A program made the translations under genes and the position numbers. The notes below the pieces were generated by a model that saw only the letters and a program-made list of their open reading frames with translations, was not told the DNA's origin and did no database searches. A stretch of DNA of 6,659 nucleotides. Origin: Microcaldota archaeon. Its GTDB lineage: Archaea > Micrarchaeota > Micrarchaeia > Norongarragalinales > UBA8480. Position 1 is the stretch's first letter. Every line of letters starts with the position of its first letter. Below, piece by piece: positions 1 through 4,786 of this stretch. Location of the stretch: positions 1 through 6,659 of the forward strand of contig JAUYPK010000088.1 in the NCBI GenBank assembly GCA_030697615.1. The letters are read 5' to 3'.

Positions 1-18
1 ATGCGAGGAATAAGTTTA

Positions 19-115
19 TCGCGCTGTGCGATTATAGACCTGGTCTCAGTGCGCGGTGCTCGCGCCCTGCTACGTGGTCTAAGTGCGGCTGCCGGGATTT
101 TCGCAAGCCATGCCC
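19..115. other. GC-rich, hairpin-prone segment; possible structured RNA, strand and family unknown
   Basis: This stretch is clearly more GC-rich than the coding sequence around it and is dense in short complementary words. Examples are TAGACC (35-40) with GGTCTA (76-81), AGACC/GGTCT around 36-45, GCGCG (51-55) with a nearby CGCGC, and ATCGC/GCGAT on the minus strand around 18-33. In AT-richer archaeal genomes such islands often mark non-coding RNA genes. I compared it from memory with tRNA, 5S rRNA, SRP RNA and RNase P RNA and saw no convincing match. It could also be part of a long tRNA-Thr intron on the minus strand, or the end of an RNA gene that starts before the window. Confidence 0.3.
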
Positions 116-116
116 C

Positions 117-139
117 TTTCTTTTTCGCTAAAAAGAAAG
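117..139. repeat. Perfect inverted repeat (hairpin), pyrimidine/purine arms
   Basis: CTTTCTTTTT (117-126) is followed by a short CGCT-type loop and then AAAAAGAAAG, giving a 10-bp stem with a 4-nt loop; the exact arm ends could be off by one. The same C/T-rich word recurs at 181-193 and 203-226. In the minus-strand direction this lies downstream of the tRNA-Thr 5' portion, so it could form in a tRNA intron or tail transcript. Confidence 0.6.
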
Positions 140-201
140 GTGCCAGGCGTGGCGCCAAAGAAAACTATTGGCACTACAACCTTTCTTTCTTTTCATCGAT
201 G

Positions 202-226
202 TTTTCTTTCTTTGAAAGAAAGAAAA
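202..226. repeat. Perfect 12-bp inverted repeat just after the tRNA-Thr 5' portion
   Basis: TTTTCTTTCTTT, a single G, then AAAGAAAGAAAA form a palindrome of 12-bp arms. On the minus strand its first arm is the pyrimidine run that begins 7 nt after the tRNA anticodon loop. It could act as a T-rich terminator of a short transcript or as a stem inside a long intron. A related CTTTCTTTCTTTT word lies at 181-193, beside the self-complementary CATCGATG. Confidence 0.6.
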
Positions 227-233
227 GATCGGG

Positions 234-270
234 TTACAAGACAGGCGCTCTACCACTGAGCCACGGAGGC
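234..270 (-). tRNA. tRNA-Thr (anticodon UGU), 5' portion only; 3' half absent from the window
   Basis: Read on the minus strand from 270, the sequence folds as the 5' part of a tRNA. It has acceptor strand GCCTCCG, T8, a D arm GCTC/AGTGGTA/GAGC with G18G19 and A21, anticodon strand CCTGT, and loop CTTGTAA with anticodon TGT (238-236). T33 and A37 are in place. G1 and C2 agree with threonine tRNA identity. After the loop the expected ACAGG is replaced by CCCGATC and then a pyrimidine run. No T arm and no complementary CGGAGGC acceptor strand occurs between 233 and 1. The break falls at the canonical archaeal intron site (37/38). It could be the 5' exon of a tRNA with an intron of more than about 230 nt, the 5' half of a trans-spliced split tRNA, or a broken gene. 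A TATA-like box upstream supports transcription. The 5' portion is a confident call; its fate is not. Confidence 0.75.
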
Positions 271-301
271 GTTTGTAAGTGAATTGTTTGGAGCGGTTGA
301 A

Positions 302-311
302 GTTAAAAATA
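302..311 (-). promoter_or_regulatory. Possible TATA box for the tRNA-Thr 5' portion
   Basis: On the minus strand this reads TATTTTTAAC, AT-rich and TATA-like, centred about 37 nt upstream of the tRNA 5' end at 270. Archaeal initiation is usually about 25 nt downstream of the TATA centre. That would leave a short leader for RNase P to remove. It lies next to the possible promoter of the divergent KaiC-like gene. Single-site evidence only. Confidence 0.3.
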
Positions 312-317
312 ATAGGG

Positions 318-325
318 TATTTATT
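318..325 (+). promoter_or_regulatory. Possible TATA box for the KaiC-like gene cluster
   Basis: TATTTATT is centred about 35 nt upstream of the ATG at 356. Initiation about 25 nt downstream would give a very short leader, common in archaea. The putative ribosome binding site, AGGTTA at 340-345, is weak, which also fits a short-leader or leaderless transcript. Confidence 0.3.
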
Positions 326-355
326 GAATGCTTGTTTTTAGGTTAATGAAGTTTT

Positions 356-1054
356 ATGAATCGTATTAAAAGTGGCATTCCTGGCTTAGATGAATTAATC
401 GAAGGCGGTTTTCCCGAGGGTTCCAGCATCTTAGTTTCAGGCGGGCCCGGCACTGGAAAAACCATCACTTGCATGGAATACCTCTACCAAGGCGCTAAGC
501 TGTACAACGAACCTGGAATTTACGTTACGTTGGAAGAAGGCGCGCATAACTTATGGTGGAACGTGCAACGTTTCAAATGGGACGTGCAGACGCTTGAACG
601 CGATAATAAATTGAAAATTTACAAGTTTGAGCCAACTGGCGAGTTTACAGATTTAGAAAGCCAAGCTAAGCGCATTGTTGAAAAAGCTAGGCAAATGGGC
701 GCAAAGCGACTGGTTATTGACTCGATTACAGCGTTTGCGTTTTGGACTAACGACAAGGCCAAAATTCGCTACGCGATTTACGTGTTGATAGAGGAACTGC
801 GCAAATTGCGCTGTACTTCGCTTCTTGCTTGTGAAACTAGTGGCAAGAAAAATGAGTTTTCGAGCTTTGGCGTTGAAGAGTTTCTTGTTGATGGCATTCT
901 TACGCTGCACTTTATCCCACCGCGCCACTATCTAACGGTTCGCAAGATGCGTGGGACTAACCACGATGCAAGCGTGCACCCTTTGAAGTTCAGCGAAACC
1001 GGAGTAGGCATAGATCCGAAGGAAAAGATCAACTGGGAAGATTTGAAAGAGTGA
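356..1054 (+). CDS. KaiC-like RecA-superfamily ATPase (single KaiC domain)
   Basis: This is a cytoplasmic P-loop ATPase of the archaeal single-domain KaiC family (RecA/RadA fold). The family is linked to signalling and regulation rather than recombination, but the target is rarely known. The opening motif GIPGLDELIEGGFPEGS at residues 7-23 is typical. Walker A is GGPGTGKT (29-36, with K35 and T36). The paired glutamates E60-E61 in TLEE match the KaiC catalytic glutamates. Walker B is LVIDS (119-123, D122). The C-terminal TVRKMRGTNHD (194-204) matches the conserved KaiC K-x-RG-x-x-H region. Its 232 residues are the normal length for one KaiC domain, and no second domain or receiver domain is present. 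It heads a co-directional cluster, 19 nt before the kinase-like gene. This pairing suggests the two may act together, for example ATPase and phosphorylation signalling, but that is inference. Confidence 0.93.
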   Translation: MNRIKSGIPGLDELIEGGFPEGSSILVSGGPGTGKTITCMEYLYQGAKLYNEPGIYVTLEEGAHNLWWNVQRFKWDVQTLERDNKLKIYKFEPTGEFTDLESQAKRIVEKARQMGAKRLVIDSITAFAFWTNDKAKIRYAIYVLIEELRKLRCTSLLACETSGKKNEFSSFGVEEFLVDGILTLHFIPPRHYLTVRKMRGTNHDASVHPLKFSETGVGIDPKEKINWEDLKE

Positions 1055-1073
1055 AAATCCGAGGAAAGTAAAA

Positions 1074-1799
1074 ATGGAACTTGTAAAGCCTGGAAAAATA
1101 AGGCAGCGTGGTTCAATTAAATTTTTTAAAACCCCAGCTGGAAGCCACGTAATTGTACTGCCGACTTGCAGCGTACCGCATGAAAGTTTAATACCTGAAA
1201 ACTGGCACGATGCGCAAGATGTTGGTCACATGCGACGAGTTACATCAGTAACTGGACTAAAAGAATTAGGTAAACCGGGAAAACACCTACAAATTCTAGA
1301 TTTAGCTGGAAAGCCCACGACACTTTATGTAAAGAGTCCAGAACGGCTTTTTCACAGCTTTGGAGAGCTACACCACGGAAATCCTTGGTTAGCGTATCCC
1401 GATTCTAAAGTACTTGCAGCTAAACTTCCAGAAGGAGATATACGCGTAGAAAAGCAAGCAGTGTGGGAAGCTAGGATTTTGCTTGGATTAGTACAAGGCG
1501 GAGTGAAAGCAGAAGAACCGCAGGCTATATTGGTTCACGCAGACGGAACTAGGGAAGTAGTAACAAAAAAAGTAAACCGAAACGTGGATTATCCGCTAAA
1601 TCCAAGCAGAATAAGGGAACAACTTAGAAGTCGCCCGTTTAGAGCTATTGACGCGGGTGAACACAATTTAATTCCAACTGAACACGGAACTCAGATCATA
1701 GATGTCAATAGGTGGGAATTCCCGCCATTTAGTGACACGTACAAAAAGCGTTTAATTGAGGCGGTATTGGAAGAAGTTGAAAAGCAGAAGAAAAAATAA
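1074..1799 (+). CDS. Uncharacterised protein with protein-kinase-like fold signature
   Basis: I do not recognise a named family. The order of residues resembles an atypical protein kinase or aminoglycoside-phosphotransferase fold. TLYVKSP (83-89, K87) looks like the beta-3 lysine strand. VWEARILLGL (130-139, E132) looks like helix C with its glutamate. IDAGEHN (192-198) has the D-x4-N spacing of a catalytic loop (D193, N198). IIDV (208-211, D210) stands where DFG/IDW would be, 12 residues after the Asn. The usual HRD His/Arg and DFG Gly are absent, and there is no clear glycine-rich loop. The first 70 residues are not assigned, and the C-terminal tail is a charged helix (224-241). GAGG at 1061-1065 is a plausible ribosome binding site for the ATG. 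Tight spacing after the KaiC-like gene suggests one operon. The protein is certainly real; the kinase reading is moderate. Confidence 0.8.
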   Translation: MELVKPGKIRQRGSIKFFKTPAGSHVIVLPTCSVPHESLIPENWHDAQDVGHMRRVTSVTGLKELGKPGKHLQILDLAGKPTTLYVKSPERLFHSFGELHHGNPWLAYPDSKVLAAKLPEGDIRVEKQAVWEARILLGLVQGGVKAEEPQAILVHADGTREVVTKKVNRNVDYPLNPSRIREQLRSRPFRAIDAGEHNLIPTEHGTQIIDVNRWEFPPFSDTYKKRLIEAVLEEVEKQKKK

Positions 1800-1810
1800 G
1801 AGAAAAAGCC

Positions 1811-1817
1811 TTAAAAT
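1811..1817 (+). promoter_or_regulatory. Possible internal TATA-like box before the GuaB-family gene
   Basis: An AT-rich TTAAAAT word lies in the 59-nt gap between the kinase-like gene and the GuaB-family gene, about 45 nt before the ATG. This would allow separate transcription of the purine gene from the upstream pair. GGTGG at 1844-1848, 10 nt before the ATG, is the likely ribosome binding site. The closer GGAG at 1853-1856 leaves only 2 nt and is unlikely to be used. Confidence 0.2.
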
Positions 1818-1858
1818 GTTTTAGTGCGTAACGCTTGAGGTAAGGTGGAAAAGGAGTT

Positions 1859-3313
1859 ATGGAAGTTATTGTGGGACAGGAGTTAAACTTAACGCGGCAA
1901 GATGTTGCTGGCAATAACGGGAGATTTTTTAGCGAAGCGCTTACTTTTGACGACGTGCTACTTGTGCCAAAGCGTTCCAGCGTAGCTTCGCGCATGGATG
2001 TAAGTTTAGCAACTAAATTAACCAACAACATTTCGCTTAACATTCCACTCATAAGCGCAAACATGTCTACGGTTACTGAAAGCGCAATGGCTATTTGCCT
2101 AGCGCAAGAAGGCGGCTTTGGCATAATTCACCGTAACTTGTCAATTGAACGCGAAGTACAAGAAGTTTACAAAGTTAAGCGAAGCGAAAATACAATTATT
2201 GAAAAGCCGTTCACTATACTTGCCACTGATACGATTGAACGTGCAGTTGCAGAGATGGAAAAGCACGGCGTTTCTGGACTCGTTGTTATAAACGAAGAAA
2301 AGAAACTAATTGGAATGCTTACGGGTAGAGATTTAATGTTTGAAACTGGCGGCAAACTAGTAAGTGAAGTTATGACCGCTGACCCAGTTGTTGGTAAGTA
2401 TGGGCAAGCGATTGAAGAGTTAATTGAACTTATGAGGAAAAACAAAGTTGAAAAAATCCCGCTAGTTGATGAGAATAACGTTTTGAAAGCGCTTGTCACT
2501 GCAAGGGATGTTTTGAAAAAGAAAAAGTATCCAAACGCTTGCCGCGACTCTAGGGGAAGGCTACGTGTGGGTGCGTCTATTGGAATTAGGGGAGATTACA
2601 AAGAACGCGCAGCGGCAGTGTTAGATGCTGAGCCGGATGCAATTGCAGTTGACGTTGCGCATGGCCACATGGAACGCGTAATTGAAATTGTAAGTTGGCT
2701 AAAGAAGAATTATGGCTGCGAAGTGATTGCTGGAAACGTTGCAACTGCACACGGTACTCGCGACTTAATTGCCGCTGGTGCAGACGTTATCAAGACAGGA
2801 GTTGGTGGTGGGTCAATTTGCATAACACGCACAGTTGCTGGAACTGGAGTACCTCAACTAACCGCTATTATGAACTGTGCTGAAGAAGCAGCTAAACATG
2901 GCATTTCCATAATTGCAGACGGCGGCATAAAGACTGCAGGCGACGTGGTGAAGGCATTGGCTGCTGGCGCAAGTACAGTCATGTGTGGCAATTTATTTTC
3001 AGGAACAGACGAGTCACCTGGAAGGGTAATTTTCCGCAATGGAAAACGTTTCAAAATGTACCACGGCATGGCGTCTTGGACTGCATTGCAAGGGTTGAAA
3101 GACAGCGACCGCACTCCAGAGGGCGTTGAGTCGATGGTGAACTATAAGGGCAATGCGAAAGAAATTATTTCCAATTTACTCGGCGGTTTGCGTAGCGGGA
3201 TGAGTTATTCAAACGCGCATACTTTGCAAGAACTGCAGCAAAACGCTGAATTTATAAGAATCACCAATGCAGGTTTGCGTGAAAGCCACGCACATGACGT
3301 TGAAGTGATTTAA
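1859..3313 (+). CDS. guaB: GuaB-family enzyme: IMP dehydrogenase or GMP reductase, with two CBS domains
   Basis: This cytosolic (beta/alpha)8-barrel enzyme acts at the IMP/XMP/GMP branch of purine metabolism. [14 protein letters not shown] (27-40) begins the barrel. Two CBS domains, a usual site of adenine/guanine nucleotide control, sit in the insertion at about 116-165 and 170-222. VDVAHGH (264-270) and GNVAT (292-296) bind dinucleotide. [11 protein letters not shown] (314-324) holds catalytic C321 and T323, with Gly replacing the usual Pro at 317. ADGGIK (353-358) binds the substrate phosphate. GGLRSGM (442-448) and ESHAHDVE (475-482) form the C-terminal signature. The length of 484 residues is normal. 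The mobile flap is odd: SDR is followed directly by TPEG (419-422), so the Arg-Tyr dyad tyrosine and about 10 residues are missing compared with standard IMP dehydrogenase. This resembles GMP reductase and GuaB1-type proteins. Family membership is certain; the direction of the reaction is open. Confidence 0.95.
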   Translation: MEVIVGQELNLTRQDVAGNNGRFFSEALTFDDVLLVPKRSSVASRMDVSLATKLTNNISLNIPLISANMSTVTESAMAICLAQEGGFGIIHRNLSIEREVQEVYKVKRSENTIIEKPFTILATDTIERAVAEMEKHGVSGLVVINEEKKLIGMLTGRDLMFETGGKLVSEVMTADPVVGKYGQAIEELIELMRKNKVEKIPLVDENNVLKALVTARDVLKKKKYPNACRDSRGRLRVGASIGIRGDYKERAAAVLDAEPDAIAVDVAHGHMERVIEIVSWLKKNYGCEVIAGNVATAHGTRDLIAAGADVIKTGVGGGSICITRTVAGTGVPQLTAIMNCAEEAAKHGISIIADGGIKTAGDVVKALAAGASTVMCGNLFSGTDESPGRVIFRNGKRFKMYHGMASWTALQGLKDSDRTPEGVESMVNYKGNAKEIISNLLGGLRSGMSYSNAHTLQELQQNAEFIRITNAGLRESHAHDVEVI

Positions 3314-3600
3314 GCAGATAGAGAAACTCTGGCGATTATTTCATTTCCCTTTGCAGAAACGTAAACTTTTCTTTTCGCCTTTAACCCTAGTTTTTTAACG
3401 CCAATTTTGATTAAACTTCTGGCTTCAGCATCTCCACGACGCATTGCTTCAACTTTAGCCATAATCTCTTCAGTATACGCTACTTCAGCGCACTTATTGC
3501 ATTTGTATGCACTAACAAAAATGCCTTTTTGCACTTCATCTTTAAAACCGCGAAACTTTCCCTTATCGCAAAAACCACAGGTTTTACCTTCGAAATTCAT
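3310..3600 (-). CDS. Zinc-ribbon protein with AbrB-like C-terminus, third gene of the toxin-antitoxin-like cluster
   Basis: This is a 96-residue protein with two CxxC pairs, C8/C11 (TCGFC) and C34/C37 (KCNKC), spaced as in YgiT/MqsA-type zinc ribbons. A charged helix follows, and then KKLGLKAKRKVYVSAKGNEI resembles the second half of a SpoVT/AbrB swapped-hairpin DNA-binding domain. It looks like a diverged, shorter relative of the antitoxin encoded just upstream. Likely roles are an operon regulator or a second antitoxin; function is inferred. The ATG at 3600 is preferred, with GGTTGA 8 nt upstream. A TTG at 3612 would add four residues and overlap the preceding stop codon (TTGA). The stop codon overlaps that of the convergent GuaB-family gene by 4 bp, so the two transcripts are antisense at their ends. 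Confidence 0.85.
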   Translation of the reverse strand: MNFEGKTCGFCDKGKFRGFKDEVQKGIFVSAYKCNKCAEVAYTEEIMAKVEAMRRGDAEARSLIKIGVKKLGLKAKRKVYVSAKGNEIIARVSLSA

Positions 3601-3608
3601 ATAAACAG

Positions 3609-3941
3609 TCAACCGCCAACTTCTACAATAAACCTTTTTTCACTTATTTGTGGAAAAATACGAACAACCGCACCTTTGGTTAAGCCTAAAGACTCAGCCA
3701 AGGATTTCTTAATGCCAAGCGCTAAGTTTCCGCCCACTTTGTAAACAGTAGACTCTTGTTTGCCCCATAATCCAAGCTCTTTAAACCGCTTTTCAAGTTT
3801 TCTGCCTTCGCTTTCGTCCATTATCTCTTCTCCACAATGGTTGCACACATCGGCTTTGAAGTGGCCTACAAACACGCTGTGCTTAACAACATCTATTGTC
3901 TTTCTTTCAAGCTTACCTTTTTCACATATTGGACATTTCAT
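3609..3941 (-). CDS. YgiT/MqsA-type zinc-ribbon plus AbrB-like protein, probable antitoxin
   Basis: This 110-residue protein has an N-terminal zinc ribbon, C3/C6 (CPIC) and C33/C36 (CNHCGEE), typical of YgiT-type antitoxins. The linker EEIMDESEGRKLEKR (38-52) is followed by a SpoVT/AbrB-like domain at about 65-108, with GNLALGIKKSLAESLGL (71-87) giving the N-L-A-x-x-I-P-K-like signature. In such modules the zinc domain binds the toxin and the AbrB part binds operator DNA. The start is decided by the ribosome binding site. AAGGTGAT (3955-3948) sits 6 nt before the ATG at 3941, whereas the ATG at 3947 directly touches it. It follows the putative toxin by 12 nt and precedes a related zinc-ribbon gene. 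The toxin-first order matches mqsRA-type systems. Antitoxin function is inferred from family and context. Confidence 0.88.
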   Translation of the reverse strand: MKCPICEKGKLERKTIDVVKHSVFVGHFKADVCNHCGEEIMDESEGRKLEKRFKELGLWGKQESTVYKVGGNLALGIKKSLAESLGLTKGAVVRIFPQISEKRFIVEVGG

Positions 3942-3953
3942 AAACATATCACC

Positions 3954-4160
3954 TTAAACTCGGTAGCAAGTTATCACAAGCCACCCTCCATTTTCTTTTT
4001 GCGCAACTACTTCAAGATCGCGATACCTAAACTTAAACTTATCTTCGCCATCACGTATGGTTCTTTCAGATTTTCGAATAGTCGAATGCACTTCTTCAAA
4101 GGTTATTCCCTCTTCTGGCATTGACTTAAACCATGCATGTTTTGTAAATCTTACCTTCAC
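3954..4160 (-). CDS. DUF4258-like small protein, probable toxin of the toxin-antitoxin pair
   Basis: At 68 residues it has the DUF4258 layout. The opening is VRFTKHAWFKSM (3-14, conserved HA). GITFEEVHSTI (18-28) follows. The body is a basic strand region, and the end is LEVVAQKENGGWLVITCYRV (49-68), which matches the family's final 'viTvy' strand. DUF4258 proteins are often considered relatives of RelE/BrnT-like toxins that act on RNA. No catalytic set can be proven here; H8, R45, Y46 and R47 are candidate functional residues. Translation starts at GTG (4160), with GTGAT at 4170-4166 and 5 nt spacing. The stop TAA at 3956-3954 merges with the ribosome binding site of the antitoxin gene, which suggests translational coupling. 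Toxicity is an inference from family and neighbours. Confidence 0.82.
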   Translation of the reverse strand: MKVRFTKHAWFKSMPEEGITFEEVHSTIRKSERTIRDGEDKFKFRYRDLEVVAQKENGGWLVITCYRV

Positions 4161-4190
4161 ACTTAATCACTTATAATGAGTTTAATTGCT

Positions 4191-4200
4191 TATATATTTA
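4191..4200 (-). promoter_or_regulatory. TATA box of the toxin-antitoxin-like cluster
   Basis: On the minus strand this reads TAAATATATA, close to the archaeal TATA consensus, centred about 35 nt upstream of the GTG start at 4160. Initiation about 25 nt downstream falls near 4170, giving a short leader that contains the GTGAT ribosome binding site. A second AT-rich word, ATTATAAG at 4177-4170, overlaps that leader. AbrB-type antitoxins usually bind their own promoter, so an operator is expected here, but I see no clear long palindrome. Confidence 0.5.
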
Positions 4201-4334
4201 ACGCTTGCGGCTGAAAAAGTGGACGAAAAGCACATAACCCTAGCGAGAATTAGGCAAATAGCTGTTTTTATAAATTTAAAGTGGACAAACAGAAAACTTA
4301 CGACGTAGTGAAGATATCTCCACAATAAGAAAGG
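4201..4334. other. Non-coding stretch between two minus-strand operons
   Basis: No convincing gene is seen here. The stretch contains an imperfect direct repeat, AAAGTGGACGAAAA at 4216-4229 and AAAGTGGACAAACA at 4278-4291, 62 bp apart. There is also an AT-rich patch at 4265-4280. The TATA-like sequence at 4191-4200 is nearly symmetrical and could also fire rightward into this stretch, but there is no independent sign of a transcript. Confidence 0.35.
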
Positions 4335-4368
4335 TGAAAAAATAAAACAGAAAAAAGAGAAAAGAAAA
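4335..4368 (-). terminator. T-rich terminator of the thermosome operon
   Basis: Read on the minus strand, the sequence directly after the stop codon at 4369 is a run of T-rich clusters: TTTTCTTTTCTC, TTTTTTCTG, TTTTATTTTTTC. Archaeal RNA polymerase terminates at such oligo-T tracts without needing a hairpin. The location right after the last gene of the chaperonin operon fits. Confidence 0.6.
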
Positions 4369-4773
4369 TTATACGCCAAAAACTATACTGCCATCGTCAC
4401 GTTGAATAATTTTAGCTCCACCGCGACCCGTAACAGATGCACCATTACCAACAATAATCGAACTCTTAGAGGTTTGGGAGACTACATTGTCTCGAAGTTC
4501 AAATTTTGCGCCGGTAGAAGATTGATAAGTAATGGAATCCTTAGCGTATATCCTAGTGCCCTGAATTAAAATATCCCCATTTTGTGCTAGAAAATCCACT
4601 ATTCTATCAGCAACAATCTCTGCATCGATTACATTCAACTGCCGTGCGATATGGCTCTGAAGCTCTTGACGAGTTGGGGCAGTAGAGGCGGCAATATAAT
4701 TGCGCACAGTATCATAAACGAAATTGCCAGCTACATTTACACCGAGGTCAAGTAAAAGTTGATCTAAAGTCAT
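4369..4773 (-). CDS. Protein of unknown function, cotranscribed with the thermosome
   Basis: I do not recognise this 134-residue protein. Residues 1-65 look helical. They include LLLDLGVNVAGNFVYD (6-21), whose G-N-x-x-Y-D pattern resembles short N-terminal adaptor-like helices in small bacterial proteins; this is a weak impression. Residues 34-64 form a second helical unit (QELQSHIARQLN, AEIVADRIVDFLAQ). From about 68 the protein turns to beta strands: ILIQGTRIYA, then SSTGAKFELRDNVV, then SSIIVGNGASVTGRGGAKII and DGSIVFGV. No signal peptide, membrane segment or cysteine is present. The ATG at 4773 is chosen because AAGGTGAT (4787-4780) lies 6 nt upstream; an in-frame start at 4821 would lie inside the thermosome gene and has no such site. 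The 13-nt gap to the chaperonin stop implies one transcript. Confidence 0.82.
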   Translation of the reverse strand: MTLDQLLLDLGVNVAGNFVYDTVRNYIAASTAPTRQELQSHIARQLNVIDAEIVADRIVDFLAQNGDILIQGTRIYAKDSITYQSSTGAKFELRDNVVSQTSKSSIIVGNGASVTGRGGAKIIQRDDGSIVFGV

Positions 4774-4786
4774 ACGACAATCACCT

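Noticed and set aside
1..282. Plus-strand open frame of 93 codons starting at the first base
   Set aside because: It runs antisense through the tRNA-Thr 5' portion and through the inverted repeats. The product is low-complexity (FFFAKKK, ERKKRS) with no family resemblance and no visible ribosome binding site.
271..355. Possible permuted tRNA, with the 3' half placed upstream of the 5' half on the minus strand
   Set aside because: No T arm and no sequence complementary to the GCCTCCG acceptor strand is present in this interval.
3942..3947. Earlier ATG (3947) for the antitoxin gene
   Set aside because: It directly abuts the GGTGAT ribosome binding site, leaving no spacer. The ATG at 3941 has 6 nt and begins MKCPIC like relatives.
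4182..4379. Minus-strand frame coding a very hydrophobic 65-residue peptide that looks like a membrane protein
   Set aside because: Its hydrophobicity comes from the T-rich terminator read as Phe/Leu codons. It starts with TTG inside the preceding gene's end and covers the toxin promoter.
4496..4518. GTTCAAATTTTGCGCCGG, resembling a tRNA T arm, considered as the missing tRNA-Thr 3' half
   Set aside because: No paired T stem and no CGGAGGC acceptor strand follow, and it lies within the coding sequence of the protein downstream of the thermosome.
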